This document shows positions 36,420-46,883 of a DNA stretch of 64,000 nt, one piece after another; position 1 is the first letter of the stretch, and each line of letters starts with the position of its first letter. The notes beneath the pieces are model-generated. The model was given only the letters and a program-made list of their open reading frames with translations, ran no database searches and was not told the DNA's origin. The stretch spans positions 1,550,001 to 1,614,000 of the forward strand of contig JAVHKY010000005.1 in NCBI GenBank assembly GCA_035079385.1, given 5' to 3'. This DNA is from Aspidiotus rigidus. Lineage: Eukaryota > Arthropoda > Insecta > Hemiptera > Diaspididae. The position numbers and the translations under genes are program-made.

Positions 36420-36945
36420 TTAATGCGTCATAAGGGCTCGTTTGGCCTTCAGAGGGCGACCTCTTTTTCTTTTCTGGCCCAATAGAATTTGTTTGGCTGC
36501 GGGTGGGACGTCCTCTAATTTCAGGCGGATTTTCATTCCAAGGGAATGTTTGCATTCATTATTTTTAAAAAAGGCCGGGCACGTGCACGTTGCTCCTTCA
36601 GGGCGTACAGAATTCAACGATATGCCCCAAATTCCAAAGTTCAACTCCTTGAAACTTCAAAATGTTGTCTACTTCCCTCGTTGTTTTTCAAAAGTACGAG
36701 TAACTAATACTTTCGCCGTGAGGGGCTTCTTCATTGTGGAGGAAGAAACAAAAAAGTGTGTGTCCTCACCGACAGTTCTTTGGAGAACTGTGCGGTTCTG
36801 ACTTGCCCATTCGTAGGCAGATGTCCACAACATTAATGAGATACTGGGAGTCTTCACAAATGTTATACCATTGACAGAATCTGGGTCACAGCGGTCTAAC
36901 CACTTTCGAACTAATTCAATGAAGAGTCGCAGCTATAGAATTTTT
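36420..36945 (-). pseudogene. MULE-type transposase fragment with SWIM zinc finger
   Basis: Minus strand: an open stretch (about 36930-36669) reads FIELVRKWLDRCDPDSVNGI onward to KVLVTRTFEKQRGK, then a stop. A shifted frame (about 36650-36420) continues to a SWIM finger, C-T-C-PAFFKNNE-C-K-H, followed by an AT-hook-like KRKRGRPLKAK and the stop. SWIM after a MULE core is usual for Phantom/Mutator-like transposases. The N-terminal catalytic part is absent; the copy is cut off beside the family X head at 36952. A domesticated SWIM gene is less likely given the stop and frame change. Confidence 0.6.
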
Positions 36946-36951
36946 AATTTT

Positions 36952-38317
36952 AACAGGGAACCTGTTTTATGGGGGGCTTTTTGAGAAATTAGCCGTGCGC
37001 CGTCAGCCGTCCGGCGAAAAACTTGGAAAAATTTCGACTCTCGAGCTATATATGATAGGGGGAGGGACTTGGAAAAATGTTGACCCTCGAGCTATGTATG
37101 ATAGGGGGGGGGGGGCTGGAAACATGTTGACTCTCGAGCTATGTATGATAAAAGGGGGACTTAGAAAAATTCTGACTTTCGAGCTATGTGATAGGGGGGG
37201 GGGGGACTTGGAAAAATTTCGACTTTCGAGCTATGTATGATAGGAGGGGGACTTAGAAAAATTCTGATTCTCGAGCTATGTAGGATAGGGGGGGGGGATT
37301 TTGACTCTCGAGCTATGTGATAGGGGGGGGGACTTGGAAAAATTTCGACTCTCGAGCTATGTATGATAGGAGGGGGACTTGGAAAAATTCTACTCTCGAG
37401 CTATACATGATAGGGGGGGGGGACTTGGAAAAATTTTGACTCTCGAGCTATGTATGATAGGAGGGGGACTTCGAAAAATTCTGCTTCTCGAGCTATATAT
37501 GATAGGGGGAGAGGGATTTTGACTCTCGAGCTATGTATGATAGGGGGGGGGGACTGGAAAAATTTTGACTCTCGAGCTATGTATGATAGGAGGGGGATTT
37601 AGAAGAATTCTGACTTTCGAGCTATGTGATAGGGGGGGGGGACTTGGACAAATTCTACTCTCGAGCTATATATGATAGGGGGGGGAGGGACTTGGAAAAA
37701 TTTTGACTCTCGAGCTATGTATGATAGGAGGGGGACTTAGAATAATTTTGACTCTCGAGCTATATATGATAGGGGGGGGGGGACCTGGAAAAATTCTGAC
37801 TGTCGAGCTATATATGATGGGGGGGGGGACTGGAAAAATTTTGACTCTCGAGCTATGTATGATAGGAGGGGGACTTGGAAAAATTCTGACTTTCGAGCTA
37901 TGTGATGGGGGGGGGGGACTTGGATAAATTTTGTCTCGAGCTATGTATGGTAGGAGGAGGACCTTTGAAAAATTTCGATTCTCGAGCTATATTATGATAG
38001 GAGGGGGACTTGGAAAAATTCCATCTCTCGAGCTATCATATATATAGCTGGAGATTCGAGAAAAATTTAGACTCTCAAACTATATTATACTAGGTTTATA
38101 GTAGGTCTAGGCCTTCCTTATACTACCTTTATCTAGGTCTAGGCTTCCTTAAATTTTCAATACCAAATCCCATTTGACTCATAAAACAGGTTCCCTGCGT
38201 TCCTCGTTTAACTTCGCTGAGGAAGCCGTCGTTTTTACAAGTTTTTTGCTAGATGGCGGACGGTGGACGGTGCGTGGCAAATTTCTCAAAAAGCCCCCCA
38301 TAAAACTGGTTTCCTGT
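36952..38317 (+). repeat. Family X, fullest copy with terminal inverted repeats
   Basis: The left head (36952-36966, AACAGG-GAA-CCTGTT) is followed by TTTATGGGGGGCTTTTTGAG and a GCCGTGCGCCGTC stretch. The right end (38250-38317) holds the same roughly 70 bp inverted (CTCAAAAAGCCCCCCATAAA, CCTGTTAAAA). Between lie the minisatellite, a CTAGGTCTAGG-rich part and the tail block (38184-38236). No transposase is present. Copies elsewhere mostly keep head or tail only. It could be a foldback-like non-autonomous DNA element; the family is unknown to me. Confidence 0.65.
37015..38075 (+). repeat. Minisatellite, about 23 units of 43-48 bp
   Basis: Each unit contains GACTCTCGAGCTAT, then GTATGATAGG, a run of 3-12 G (or AGGAGGGGG), then GACTTGGAAAAATT. 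Units alternate between a long uninterrupted G-run form and an AGGAGGGGG form, suggesting an approximately 90-bp higher-order dimer. XhoI-type CTCGAG recurs in most units. All G-runs lie on the plus strand. Short open frames across it (such as 37703-37927) repeat ELCMIGGG and are repeat artefacts. Confidence 0.9.
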
Positions 38318-38339
38318 TAAAATTTCGACTCTCGAGCTA

Positions 38340-39600
38340 TATCTATTATATAAAGAGAAGTTGCAAAATCGCAAATCCATTTAACTTTAATCCTATTTCA
38401 CCTACGAACTTGGAATTTGTTTCCATTGCTTTAGCTTCCCTAGGAGAAGGTTTATGCGTAATAAAATTGGAGTTACAAAATCAGGCAAATGGCGTGTAGT
38501 GTATATCTTGGCGGGGGGGGGGGGGGGGTCATGAATGATTCAAGAGATGAAAAATCTGTATCATTCATTAATTTATTGATTGAAAATGCTAAGCAATCAT
38601 TTTGGTTGACGTTCATCGAAAATTAATATGTGCTAGGCAATCATTTTCGGAAAATGGTTCTTTTTAACCGGAGAAGTTTTGAATACCCATACTATGAGTA
38701 ATCGAATAGTGTAGGGTTACGATAAAGATTTTACTTAGCAATTATCTGAAGAAGTGGTGGTTGTCTTTCATTATTTCAAATTTAACGTGAGGACTAAGAA
38801 AAGAAAAACAATTCACGTCAATTTTGAAAATTCAATATCGAAGTCACGTATGTCCCACGTTATTGAAATCTAATTGGAATGCCAAAACGCAAGAAAGCAA
38901 ATCTAGGGCGGTTGACAAACAAAGGGAAGAGCTCATGTCAATTCCGAAATTTTGACATCAGTAAATAATGTGGAAAATGATTGTCAGAACAATAATAGTC
39001 CAATCATTAGGTACATTATTGAGAAAGAATATACCAGTATAAGTTCAATTGGGAATCTGGCAATTACGTGCACATTTTGTGATGGAAAATTATTTGAAAC
39101 TGAAAATTGAAATTTCTGTTGCAGGAGTGATAAGATTAAGTTACCTGACTCACCCTCAATGCAGGATCTTCTTCAAAAACTATTAGACGGAAGGGATAAT
39201 AGATCTCATTTTCTTAATAATTTGCGTAAATACAACAATGCGCTTTCAATGACTTCCAAACATATTTACAACTTTCAAAATTTTTGGACAATTGTATATT
39301 ATATAGGAAGTTATCTACCTCCTCCAACAATCCACAAAAAATGACAAATTTTTCAGCATACACCCAGAAAGAAGAATGCGCAAAGGATCTTCTAAAAAGA
39401 CGGCATCTAACTGTCAGAGAAAATATTAAGAACGAGATTGAAAGTGTAAAACAAAATATCAACGAAAAAAAAAAATGAAATTGAAAAATTGGAAAATTGG
39501 AAATTAAAAGAATTAGATTAAAAATTGAACTCAGAGAATACTAATGATAAATAAATATCAAGAATTTTGAAAATAATTTGAAATTTTATAATATTTAGCG
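38340..39600. other. Intergenic with G-run and short A-rich frames
   Basis: A run of 15 G near 38513-38528. Frames at 39159-39478 (KDLLKRRHLTVRENIKNEIE) look coiled-coil-like and A-rich. No family recognised; they may be remnants of a mobile-element ORF. Confidence 0.35.
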
Positions 39601-40005
39601 GGCTTACGGCTCGTATATGATAGGAGGGGAACTTGTAAAAATTTCGACCGTCGAGCCATATATGATAGGAGAGGGACTTGGAAAAATTTCCACTCTCAAG
39701 CTATATATGTTAGGGGGGGGGGGGAACTTAGAAGAATTTCGACTGTCGAGCTATATATGATATGAAAGGAACTTGGAAAAATTTCAGCTCTCGAGCTATT
39801 ATATATAGCTGGAGATTCGAGAAAAATTTAGACTCTCAAACTATGTTATACTACGCTTACAGCAGGTCTAGGCCTTCTTTATACTAGCTTTATCTAGGTC
39901 TTAGGCTTCCTTGAATTTTCAATACCAAATCCCATTTGACTCATAAAACAGGTTCCCTGCGTTCCTTGTTTAACTTCGTTAAGGAAGCCGTCGTTTTTTT
40001 CGAGT
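39600..40005 (+). repeat. Family X repeat, head-less copy
   Basis: Four or five units (TCGAGCTATATATGATA, G-run at 39715-39724), CTAGGTCTTAGG text, then the tail with CATAAAACAGGTTCCCTGCG and GGAAGCCGTCGTTTTTTT. The 5' head is missing. Confidence 0.8.
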
Positions 40006-40009
40006 GCCT

Positions 40010-40240
40010 TCAATCAGGGGCTTGACTTCAGGATCGTTAAGGTCAAGGTCATCGGCTTCACCAGCTCTCGCTTACCCTCATAATAGGTAAGTCAGGCTTC
40101 GGCCCTGCTCGTCTGCCATCATATTTAGATTGCGTTCCAAGGAAGTTCCTTACGGCAGATCGAGCTCAATCGGAATCAGGGATTCGAAGCCAGGGTCTTT
40201 CAGATCAAGACCTTTAGGACCACTAAATCCCAAAGCCTTA
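40010..40240 (-). mobile_element. Possible tRNA-derived SINE inserted between family X copies
   Basis: On the minus strand, an A-box-like GGGATTTAGTGG (near 40222) and a B-box-like GGCTTCGAATCCC (near 40190) have roughly tRNA-like spacing and are followed by about 170 bp of unrelated body ending near the family X tail. Both boxes deviate from consensus and I saw no second copy in the window. Confidence 0.35.
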
Positions 40241-40560
40241 TAATTATGATACCTCCGAGCTTTATATGGTAGGAGGGAGACTTTGAAAAATGTCGAAATC
40301 CAAGTGAAGCTATAGGTGATAGGAGGGGGCCTTAGAAAAATGTTGGCTTTAAAACTATATGTGATGGGAGAATGACTTGGAAAAAATTCAAATATTGAGC
40401 TCCATCTGACAGGGGGAAACGGGGAAAAATATGGACTTCCGAGTCAAACTCCAGAGGTGGTGTTTAATTTTTATTTAGAAAAAGTATAAACTGAGAAACT
40501 CCCATGAAACAGGTTCCTTGTTTGCCTTGATTAACACAATGAAAGCAATCTCGAGCAGCT
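40240..40560 (+). repeat. Family X repeat, diverged copy
   Basis: Units (GAGCTTTATATGGTAGGAGG, GAAGCTATAGGTGATAGGAG) and a diverged tail (CATGAAACAGGTTCCTTG, TTGATTAACACAATGAAAGC). Older than the neighbouring copies. Confidence 0.6.
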
Positions 40561-41320
40561 GACGAGGTAGGCTGCGAGTTTTTTTGGTGACTTGTGTGGT
40601 AGTGAGACGAAGGCAGTGAGAGGGACAATGGTTTCATTTACGATGGTTACGGAGTCGGAGACGGGTGAGAGGCAGAAGGAGAGTAGAGGAGTGGATTATG
40701 CTTTGGAAATTGTTGTTAAAGTGGATAGGAGATCAGAAGCACTAAGAAAGGTAGGCGGTGAAGGAAAAGGGAGAGTTATGATTGATTTTAAGCATTGAAA
40801 AATAGCTTGGGTCTCGGCTGTCAGGATCCGATTGGGACGGAGTTGCGGTGACAGCGAAAAAAAATTGTGCAAAACTACCATTGATTTTTGAACCGTCTGC
40901 GAAGCAAAGGGTAACGATGGCGCCGGTATGTGAACTTAGTATTTTAAGGTAATGGAAGTGGCGAGCAAAAGTATTGGTCGATTTTTTAGATACTTCTCAT
41001 GGTAGCTGAGATACGGCCCGTTAGGTAAAATGGAGAAGAGAGAGTCGAATATAGTAATACTTTTGGAGGAATAAGTAAGTTGATATCACATAGAGTTAAC
41101 GAAGACTCCTTTCTCTTTCTTTTGTAGAGATGGAGGGCCTTTGCAAAAATATGGCTTCGGAGCCTTCAAAAGCTAGATCTGGCTATGTGATACTCGCAGC
41201 TTAAATTTCTTCGAGTCTCTGTCCTTATTGAGCTCAAGTCGAGTGCTTTCTCAAACTTTTAGGGGTTGACTTGAACTCTATTCAAATCGAATCCTAGGTA
41301 AATATGAGGATCGAAACAGA
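40561..41320. other. Intergenic, unrecognised
   Basis: A purine-rich stretch (40590-40800) with a 68-codon frame of no known family. It lies between two family X copies and may be unmatched internal sequence of a longer element. Confidence 0.35.
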
Positions 41321-41324
41321 AAGT

Positions 41325-41695
41325 AAAACAACGACGGCTTCCTTAACGATGTTAAACGAGGAACGCGGGGTACCTGTTCTATGGGTTGAATAATAATACA
41401 TGATATGACCCGCATTAGGATAGCCCTTCAAGTAATTAGACATGCAGTGCTCCGTACACCAATTGGCTTAGCCCCTCCAACAAGCCAGATATGTAATGCT
41501 TCAAACACCATAGCGTCCCCTTCTATCGTATATTACGGCTCGCGAGTCGAAATTTTTCCACCCTCCTATCACATATAGCTTGAGAATAGAAATTTTTTAA
41601 CATCCCCCTCCTGTTATATATTATGGCTCGAGAGTCGAAATTTTTCCAAGTTTTCAAAAAAAAAAAAATAATAATAGAACAGGTCCCCTGTTGAC
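41325..41695 (-). repeat. Family X repeat, inverted copy
   Basis: It opens with the reverse-complemented tail (AACGACGGCTTCCTTAACGA, GGGGTACCTGTTCTATGG) and ends with the reverse-complemented units and head (TCGAGAGTCGAAATTTTTCC, AGAACAGGTCCCCTGTTGAC). Confidence 0.75.
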
Positions 41696-41699
41696 ATGA

Positions 41700-44600
41700 T
41701 GAATAAAAACAAGATAAAGACTGATACTGAGTTCAATGAACGTACGGAAATAGAATTTCGAACGACGTGCGACGATGAGAACCTAGTCTAAATCCATGAT
41801 ATTATCCTTATCAGTAAAGAGAGTGTCAACAGATCAGGTTGGTCCATTAACGTCAAAGTTTTGAAAACTGGTCAACTTGATTGAGTAAAATCTTTCGTTC
41901 TGGTAAAGCAAAAATTTTGAAATTACGATGATTACGAGTATGAAATACTTGAATCTAAAAATTTCCTCTTCAGAAATTTTCTTTAATACGTGTCCGCTCA
42001 CAAGGTATGGTCGTGGGAAAATATACTTTACTTATTCTGTAGACACTCCGGATATTTGATACGAAAATAGAGTTTAGGCCTTCGATATTTTGAGACTAAA
42101 TTCCTATTTTTCAATTTTCATACGGTTTTAGACTCTCGCCCGTAATTTATCCTCTAACCATCAATACAAGTACGATTGGACTCGTTATCGTTTCTGATAA
42201 CAATCGACTTTGAAATTTTGTTTACACTTGCGATATTATACGTACAAAATAAGATCTATAAAATTTTAATTATAACTCATTTTACTATGAAAACTGCGTA
42301 TTAATAAATATTAAATGTTTACCAACCATGTGCAGTGAGAATAGGTAGTCTACATTTTGGGTTGAACAAATTCGTGTTTCAAGTGCTGACTTTTGACTCG
42401 AGGAAGGTGTTTAACAAATGATTACGGTGTCACAAGGATATTACCATGGTTCTATTACGGGGTATGATCAGAAATAATAACTGGTCTTTCTCTTCCTTAA
42501 TCCCAGTTACGAAATAGCAATTTTTTTGCTTGTTACGTCGTTGTCGTTCATGAGTGAGAAAATCGGTATTATAAATTACGCGGAAAACATTGTCTTGTAA
42601 TGAATATATGCGTCGCTTTGTCATCTAATTAATGACCGCCGTCGTCATTATAGTACTTCGAGACGACCATCTCCCGGGGAATACTGGGGTTTTAACATAA
42701 AACTTGTTCTATCTGGAATTCTTTTTTGTCCTGTTCGTCGTATAGTGCGAAGCAGGAGGATTTGTATACTTGACTATGACCTGGCCTACAATTTCGATGG
42801 AAGGTCGGGTTTCACTGTGCGTATTTTTTGGTTCGTTCGGGAAAGAATGTTGATCCGATTTTCTTAATCACGGTTGTACGGTTATTCATATTAGGGGAGT
42901 AAATTTGAGTTGCGAATATCGCAAAAATTAAAATTAAACAACCAGCGAGGGCTTCCAGACAAGACATGAAAGCAACTGACCCAACAACGGCTAAATTCGA
43001 GAACTTCCAGAAAAATCAGGACTCAACTAGCGAGTCATCAATGTGAATCATAAACTTTCATCAGGAATGTACCTGTTTAGCACAGTGACGTCATTTCTGT
43101 TCTGATGGTGAATTATTTCAATGTGATTGGGCGTGATGCGTCTCAAGTACACATTTTCCTTGGAGAGGAGGACTATCGAGCCCTCCTTGAAACTTTGACC
43201 GCTGATGATTAAATGAACCCCAAAGGTCAATTCTCCTACGCTTTCTTTTTCACATGCTTCCTCACACTAGGTCATTCTAAATCTTAAGCTGCCGAATAAT
43301 CACCCCATATCTTACATTCCACTTTATAAACACCATTCCTCTCAATCAGAAGAACAGAGTTCTTTAATTTGACAAACAATCCTTCGTTCAATGTCAGGAT
43401 TATAAAATGCTGGACGAAGAACACGACTCGACTGTAGGGAAATCTTCCCCAAAGATGGGAGCCTAATCCAACGTTGCTTGCCACCATGATTCAATTCACG
43501 AGAGAGGGAAATTATATCATTACTACTCTCGACTCCCTAATTTTAATAGGAGCCCCTCCTACAAATGCACTCAGGTTACGGGCCTGTTGAGCTCATCAGC
43601 TTAGGAAGTCTTCCTTTGTTCCGGTGATTCGAGATTCCATTTCGAATTAGGATCACTTCTTAATTTTATTATGATGAGATTAAGAGTTGTCAAACGAAGG
43701 GTGCTTCGATAAAAACACATTTCAGCTGTTTTGATTCATTCCGTAGTGTTACCCCTCTGCAATGAAGATGGGAAATCGATTGCTCGATCGGCTTGAAATG
43801 TTGTTAGTATAATGCTCTCTGCAATGAAATTTTTTCTTCTCACTTTTCTCCTTAGCTTTATCTTTGGAGTTGTATAAAGCGTGCTCTTACTAGGGACGAT
43901 CAACTCTATACCAAACGTCAGCCATTAATAAGTAGCCCTTCTAATGAGACGCTACAATTGGTAAGTTGAATAAAAACTGTCATTAGTTAACGAATTTGAC
44001 GAGTATTTATCCTCTTTCCCCATCCAATAGTGCAGCCTTCGCGACACCTCTGTATGTCATAGCAAAGTTAATTCTTCGTAGTTTATAGTTTGAACGTGAC
44101 AGTTCGATTGAATTCTCTCAGGTACGGATAACAAAGATTAAAGTTTGAGTAGGTATAAGAGATATCATGTTATCATAATCTTTGTTGAAAAATTCGCTAT
44201 CATTCTCTCGTTGTGTAATGAATTTATGAATGAAAATTACTGTTTTATTACTTTCATAATCGTCAGACGATATTTTATCAACTGATAGAAATTGTCATAC
44301 TGTTGATCATTGTACCCTCGCTTTTCGATAACATTGATGACTGTGCGACCAAACAAATCCAAATTATCTGTAGATATTTGGTCGATAGTATAATAATTCT
44401 CTTTCATCTTATTTGTCGGAAAAAATGTTAATCTTCGTTCCACTTTCTTGAAATTCCAACTACGAAACTGAGAAGATTACTGACTTTCATCGAGACTCGT
44501 ATTCTCACCTTATTAGTATTGTGAGAAAAGTATGTGAATCGTGGTAGAGCATTTTCCATTAACTTGTGTACTCTTACGAGAGCGAACACTGTAGTATGAA

Positions 44601-44850
44601 TATTTTCACTTTTAAAATTTGTGCATGACGTGCGTGCCTGTGGAATTACCAACTGATGCGTTCGAAAGACAAAGCATCAAAATAAGTTGACCACCTGAGA
44701 ATTTTTTGTATCGCTTGTTTGTTTTTCCATCTTAAAGTAAGTTTTTATTGTTTGTCCTATCGAAAAAACATCAATAAGAGACATTCTTTGTGATATCTAG
44801 AATACATTCATGAAGGTTAGAGCTTTTTATAATTTTGTTTAAAACGAAAC
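41700..44850. other. Intergenic, nothing recognised
   Basis: Short frames only (60-75 codons). No splice-supported exon, RNA gene or element terminus identified. Confidence 0.4.
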
Positions 44851-44854
44851 ACTA

Positions 44855-45403
44855 CCGGGTGAAGCCAAAAGACGTTACCAGTTAAATGAAAGTTTGCACT
44901 AAATTCGCTCCACCGCAAAAACGCGAAACGTTAGATGTATACTTCGAAGCCACGAAATTTGTATCTCAATTCAATCTTCAATTTGCGGCCCTACCCAACT
45001 TTCTACGATTTTTCTGAGCCGAGTTACGGACCAAAATGTGCCAAAATAGACCAATTAATTGCCAAGATTTCAAAAATAAAATTCCTTAGCGGTATTTGTT
45101 TCGGAATCAGCGTTATAAATCCTACTTTTGACTTTCGAATTAAGTGAAATAATTATGAAAGTTTCAAAAATTTTTAATTTTTAAAAATTTGTGCGGATTG
45201 GTCAATTTTTGGTACATTTTGGTCCATTCCCAGAACTCAGCTCAGAAAAGTCGTAGAAAGTTGAGTGGAAGCGCAAATTGAAGACAAAATTGAGCTACAA
45301 ATTTTGTAGGTTTGAAGTGTACATCTAACTTTTTGCGTTTTTGCATTAGAGAAATTTAGCACAAACTCTCATTTGAATGGTAACATATTTTGGCGTCACC
45401 CTG
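44855..45403. mobile_element. Mariner-like MITE with long inverted repeats
   Basis: 549 bp flanked by TA on both sides. The ends are (C)CGGGTGAAGCCAAAA and its inverse TTTTGGCGTCACCCTG. Similarity between the inverted arms extends about 210 bp inward (AACTTTCTACGA, CAAAATGT(G/A)CCAAAA), leaving a short centre. A CAGGGTG-type terminus with TA duplication is typical of mariner-derived MITEs. Non-coding. Confidence 0.75.
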
Positions 45404-45405
45404 TA

Positions 45406-46345
45406 CAGTTAAAATCAGCTTAAGAAAATTTCGTGGGAGAATAATCTTGGAAGACAGTTGTGTGCGACAGAATCGTTCGAGTATTATTTTATTTTTTTCT
45501 TGATGGAGCGAAATATATTTTTCTTGGACTTCCAATCCTCCGTAAATAAGAAGTATTTAGTGTCGGAAACAGGGGTGAAGAAAACTTTTTTCTGGACTCG
45601 CTCGATGTACGTATTTTTCTTTTCTCGTGTTCAAAAATCAGCTAAAAATTACCCACCAGAGAGGTCGTTCGCCTTAAAACTCGAGTAACTAAACCTTCAC
45701 CATCGAGTTCGTGTTTCAACAAAATTTCTTGAAATAATCCGTAATAGAATATCGTTCTTTGTCCTTTTAAAAAGACGGACGATGCGTTATTGTTAGTTCA
45801 CTCAGATCGCTTTCTTTGACATACCTGATACGCTGAAAATGTACTACTAAAAAGACTACTGTAGTGCCTTTATAAGATCTCACGATAATTTGGACACTTT
45901 TTTTCGCGTAATATTTCACAATGGATTTTTCTTTGTGTCTTCGAAAATATTCGTTCAATTAATATTTTTTTGAAACTTTGAACGTACGTGTTTTCACGAC
46001 TATACGTACAATTCAATACGAATTTTACGCCAGGATAATGCACTGTTTCTGAAAGATAACTCGCACATACAACCCGCGTATTTGTATTTGATATAATACA
46101 TGTACGTACATACAACCACGTACTTGACTTGTAGAGGAATTTTCAAGCGTCCGTGACCTGTTGTACCAATCCAGTTCGGTAATGGTTTTTCATATCTATC
46201 GATGTATAGTAGAGGTTATTGAAATCTGTGAAAGATCCTAATTCTACTTTTTACAAAAAGGGACATTTCTTCTGCGATCTTGAGAATTCTTCAAATTATG
46301 TAACCCCTAGTTTCGAACCAATTTCCTATGCACCGATTTGTATTT
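45406..46345. other. Intergenic, nothing recognised
   Basis: AT-rich spacer between the mariner-like MITE and the long-inverted-repeat element. No coding support. Confidence 0.4.
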
Positions 46346-46883
46346 AGTCTAGGCAAACTAGACAATAAAATGAATTTTTTGGTTTGAGAACGGGTGTTTG
46401 CTGAAATGTGTAGAGGAAGGTATCGAAAAGCACACAAAAAAAAAAACCCACCCCCTAAAAGCTGAGGAAAATTTTTTGTGGCACGTTTTGGACCCCCAAA
46501 TTCAGTTTTTGGACTATTTCTCAAAAACTAAGCGTTTTACGAGAAAATGTTTCGAACAAAAGATGTTCCTCTTGAAATTTCAAATAAAATGATGTATAGA
46601 AAGTCCAGTTTAGACCGAATAGTCAGCTTAAAAATTCCCTCGAAGTAATATAGTTTTCAAAATTTAGACAAAATTCATAAAATTTTTGCTGATATCTCGG
46701 AAAAATCAACTTCTAGAAGAAAATGTATAGGAAGGAAACATTTTCTTTATAGTATTTCTTATAAAATAAGTTCACAATTAAGCAAATGTAATACCTAATA
46801 TCTTCTGTAGATCAAGCGGAAATAGAGGAAATTTATTGTAGAATTAATTCGTGTACTGTATTTAGCTACAAGAATATTAAAAT

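Noticed and set aside
37015..38075. CRISPR-like regular repeats
   Set aside because: Units are contiguous and nearly identical throughout with no unique spacers. It is a minisatellite in an animal genome.
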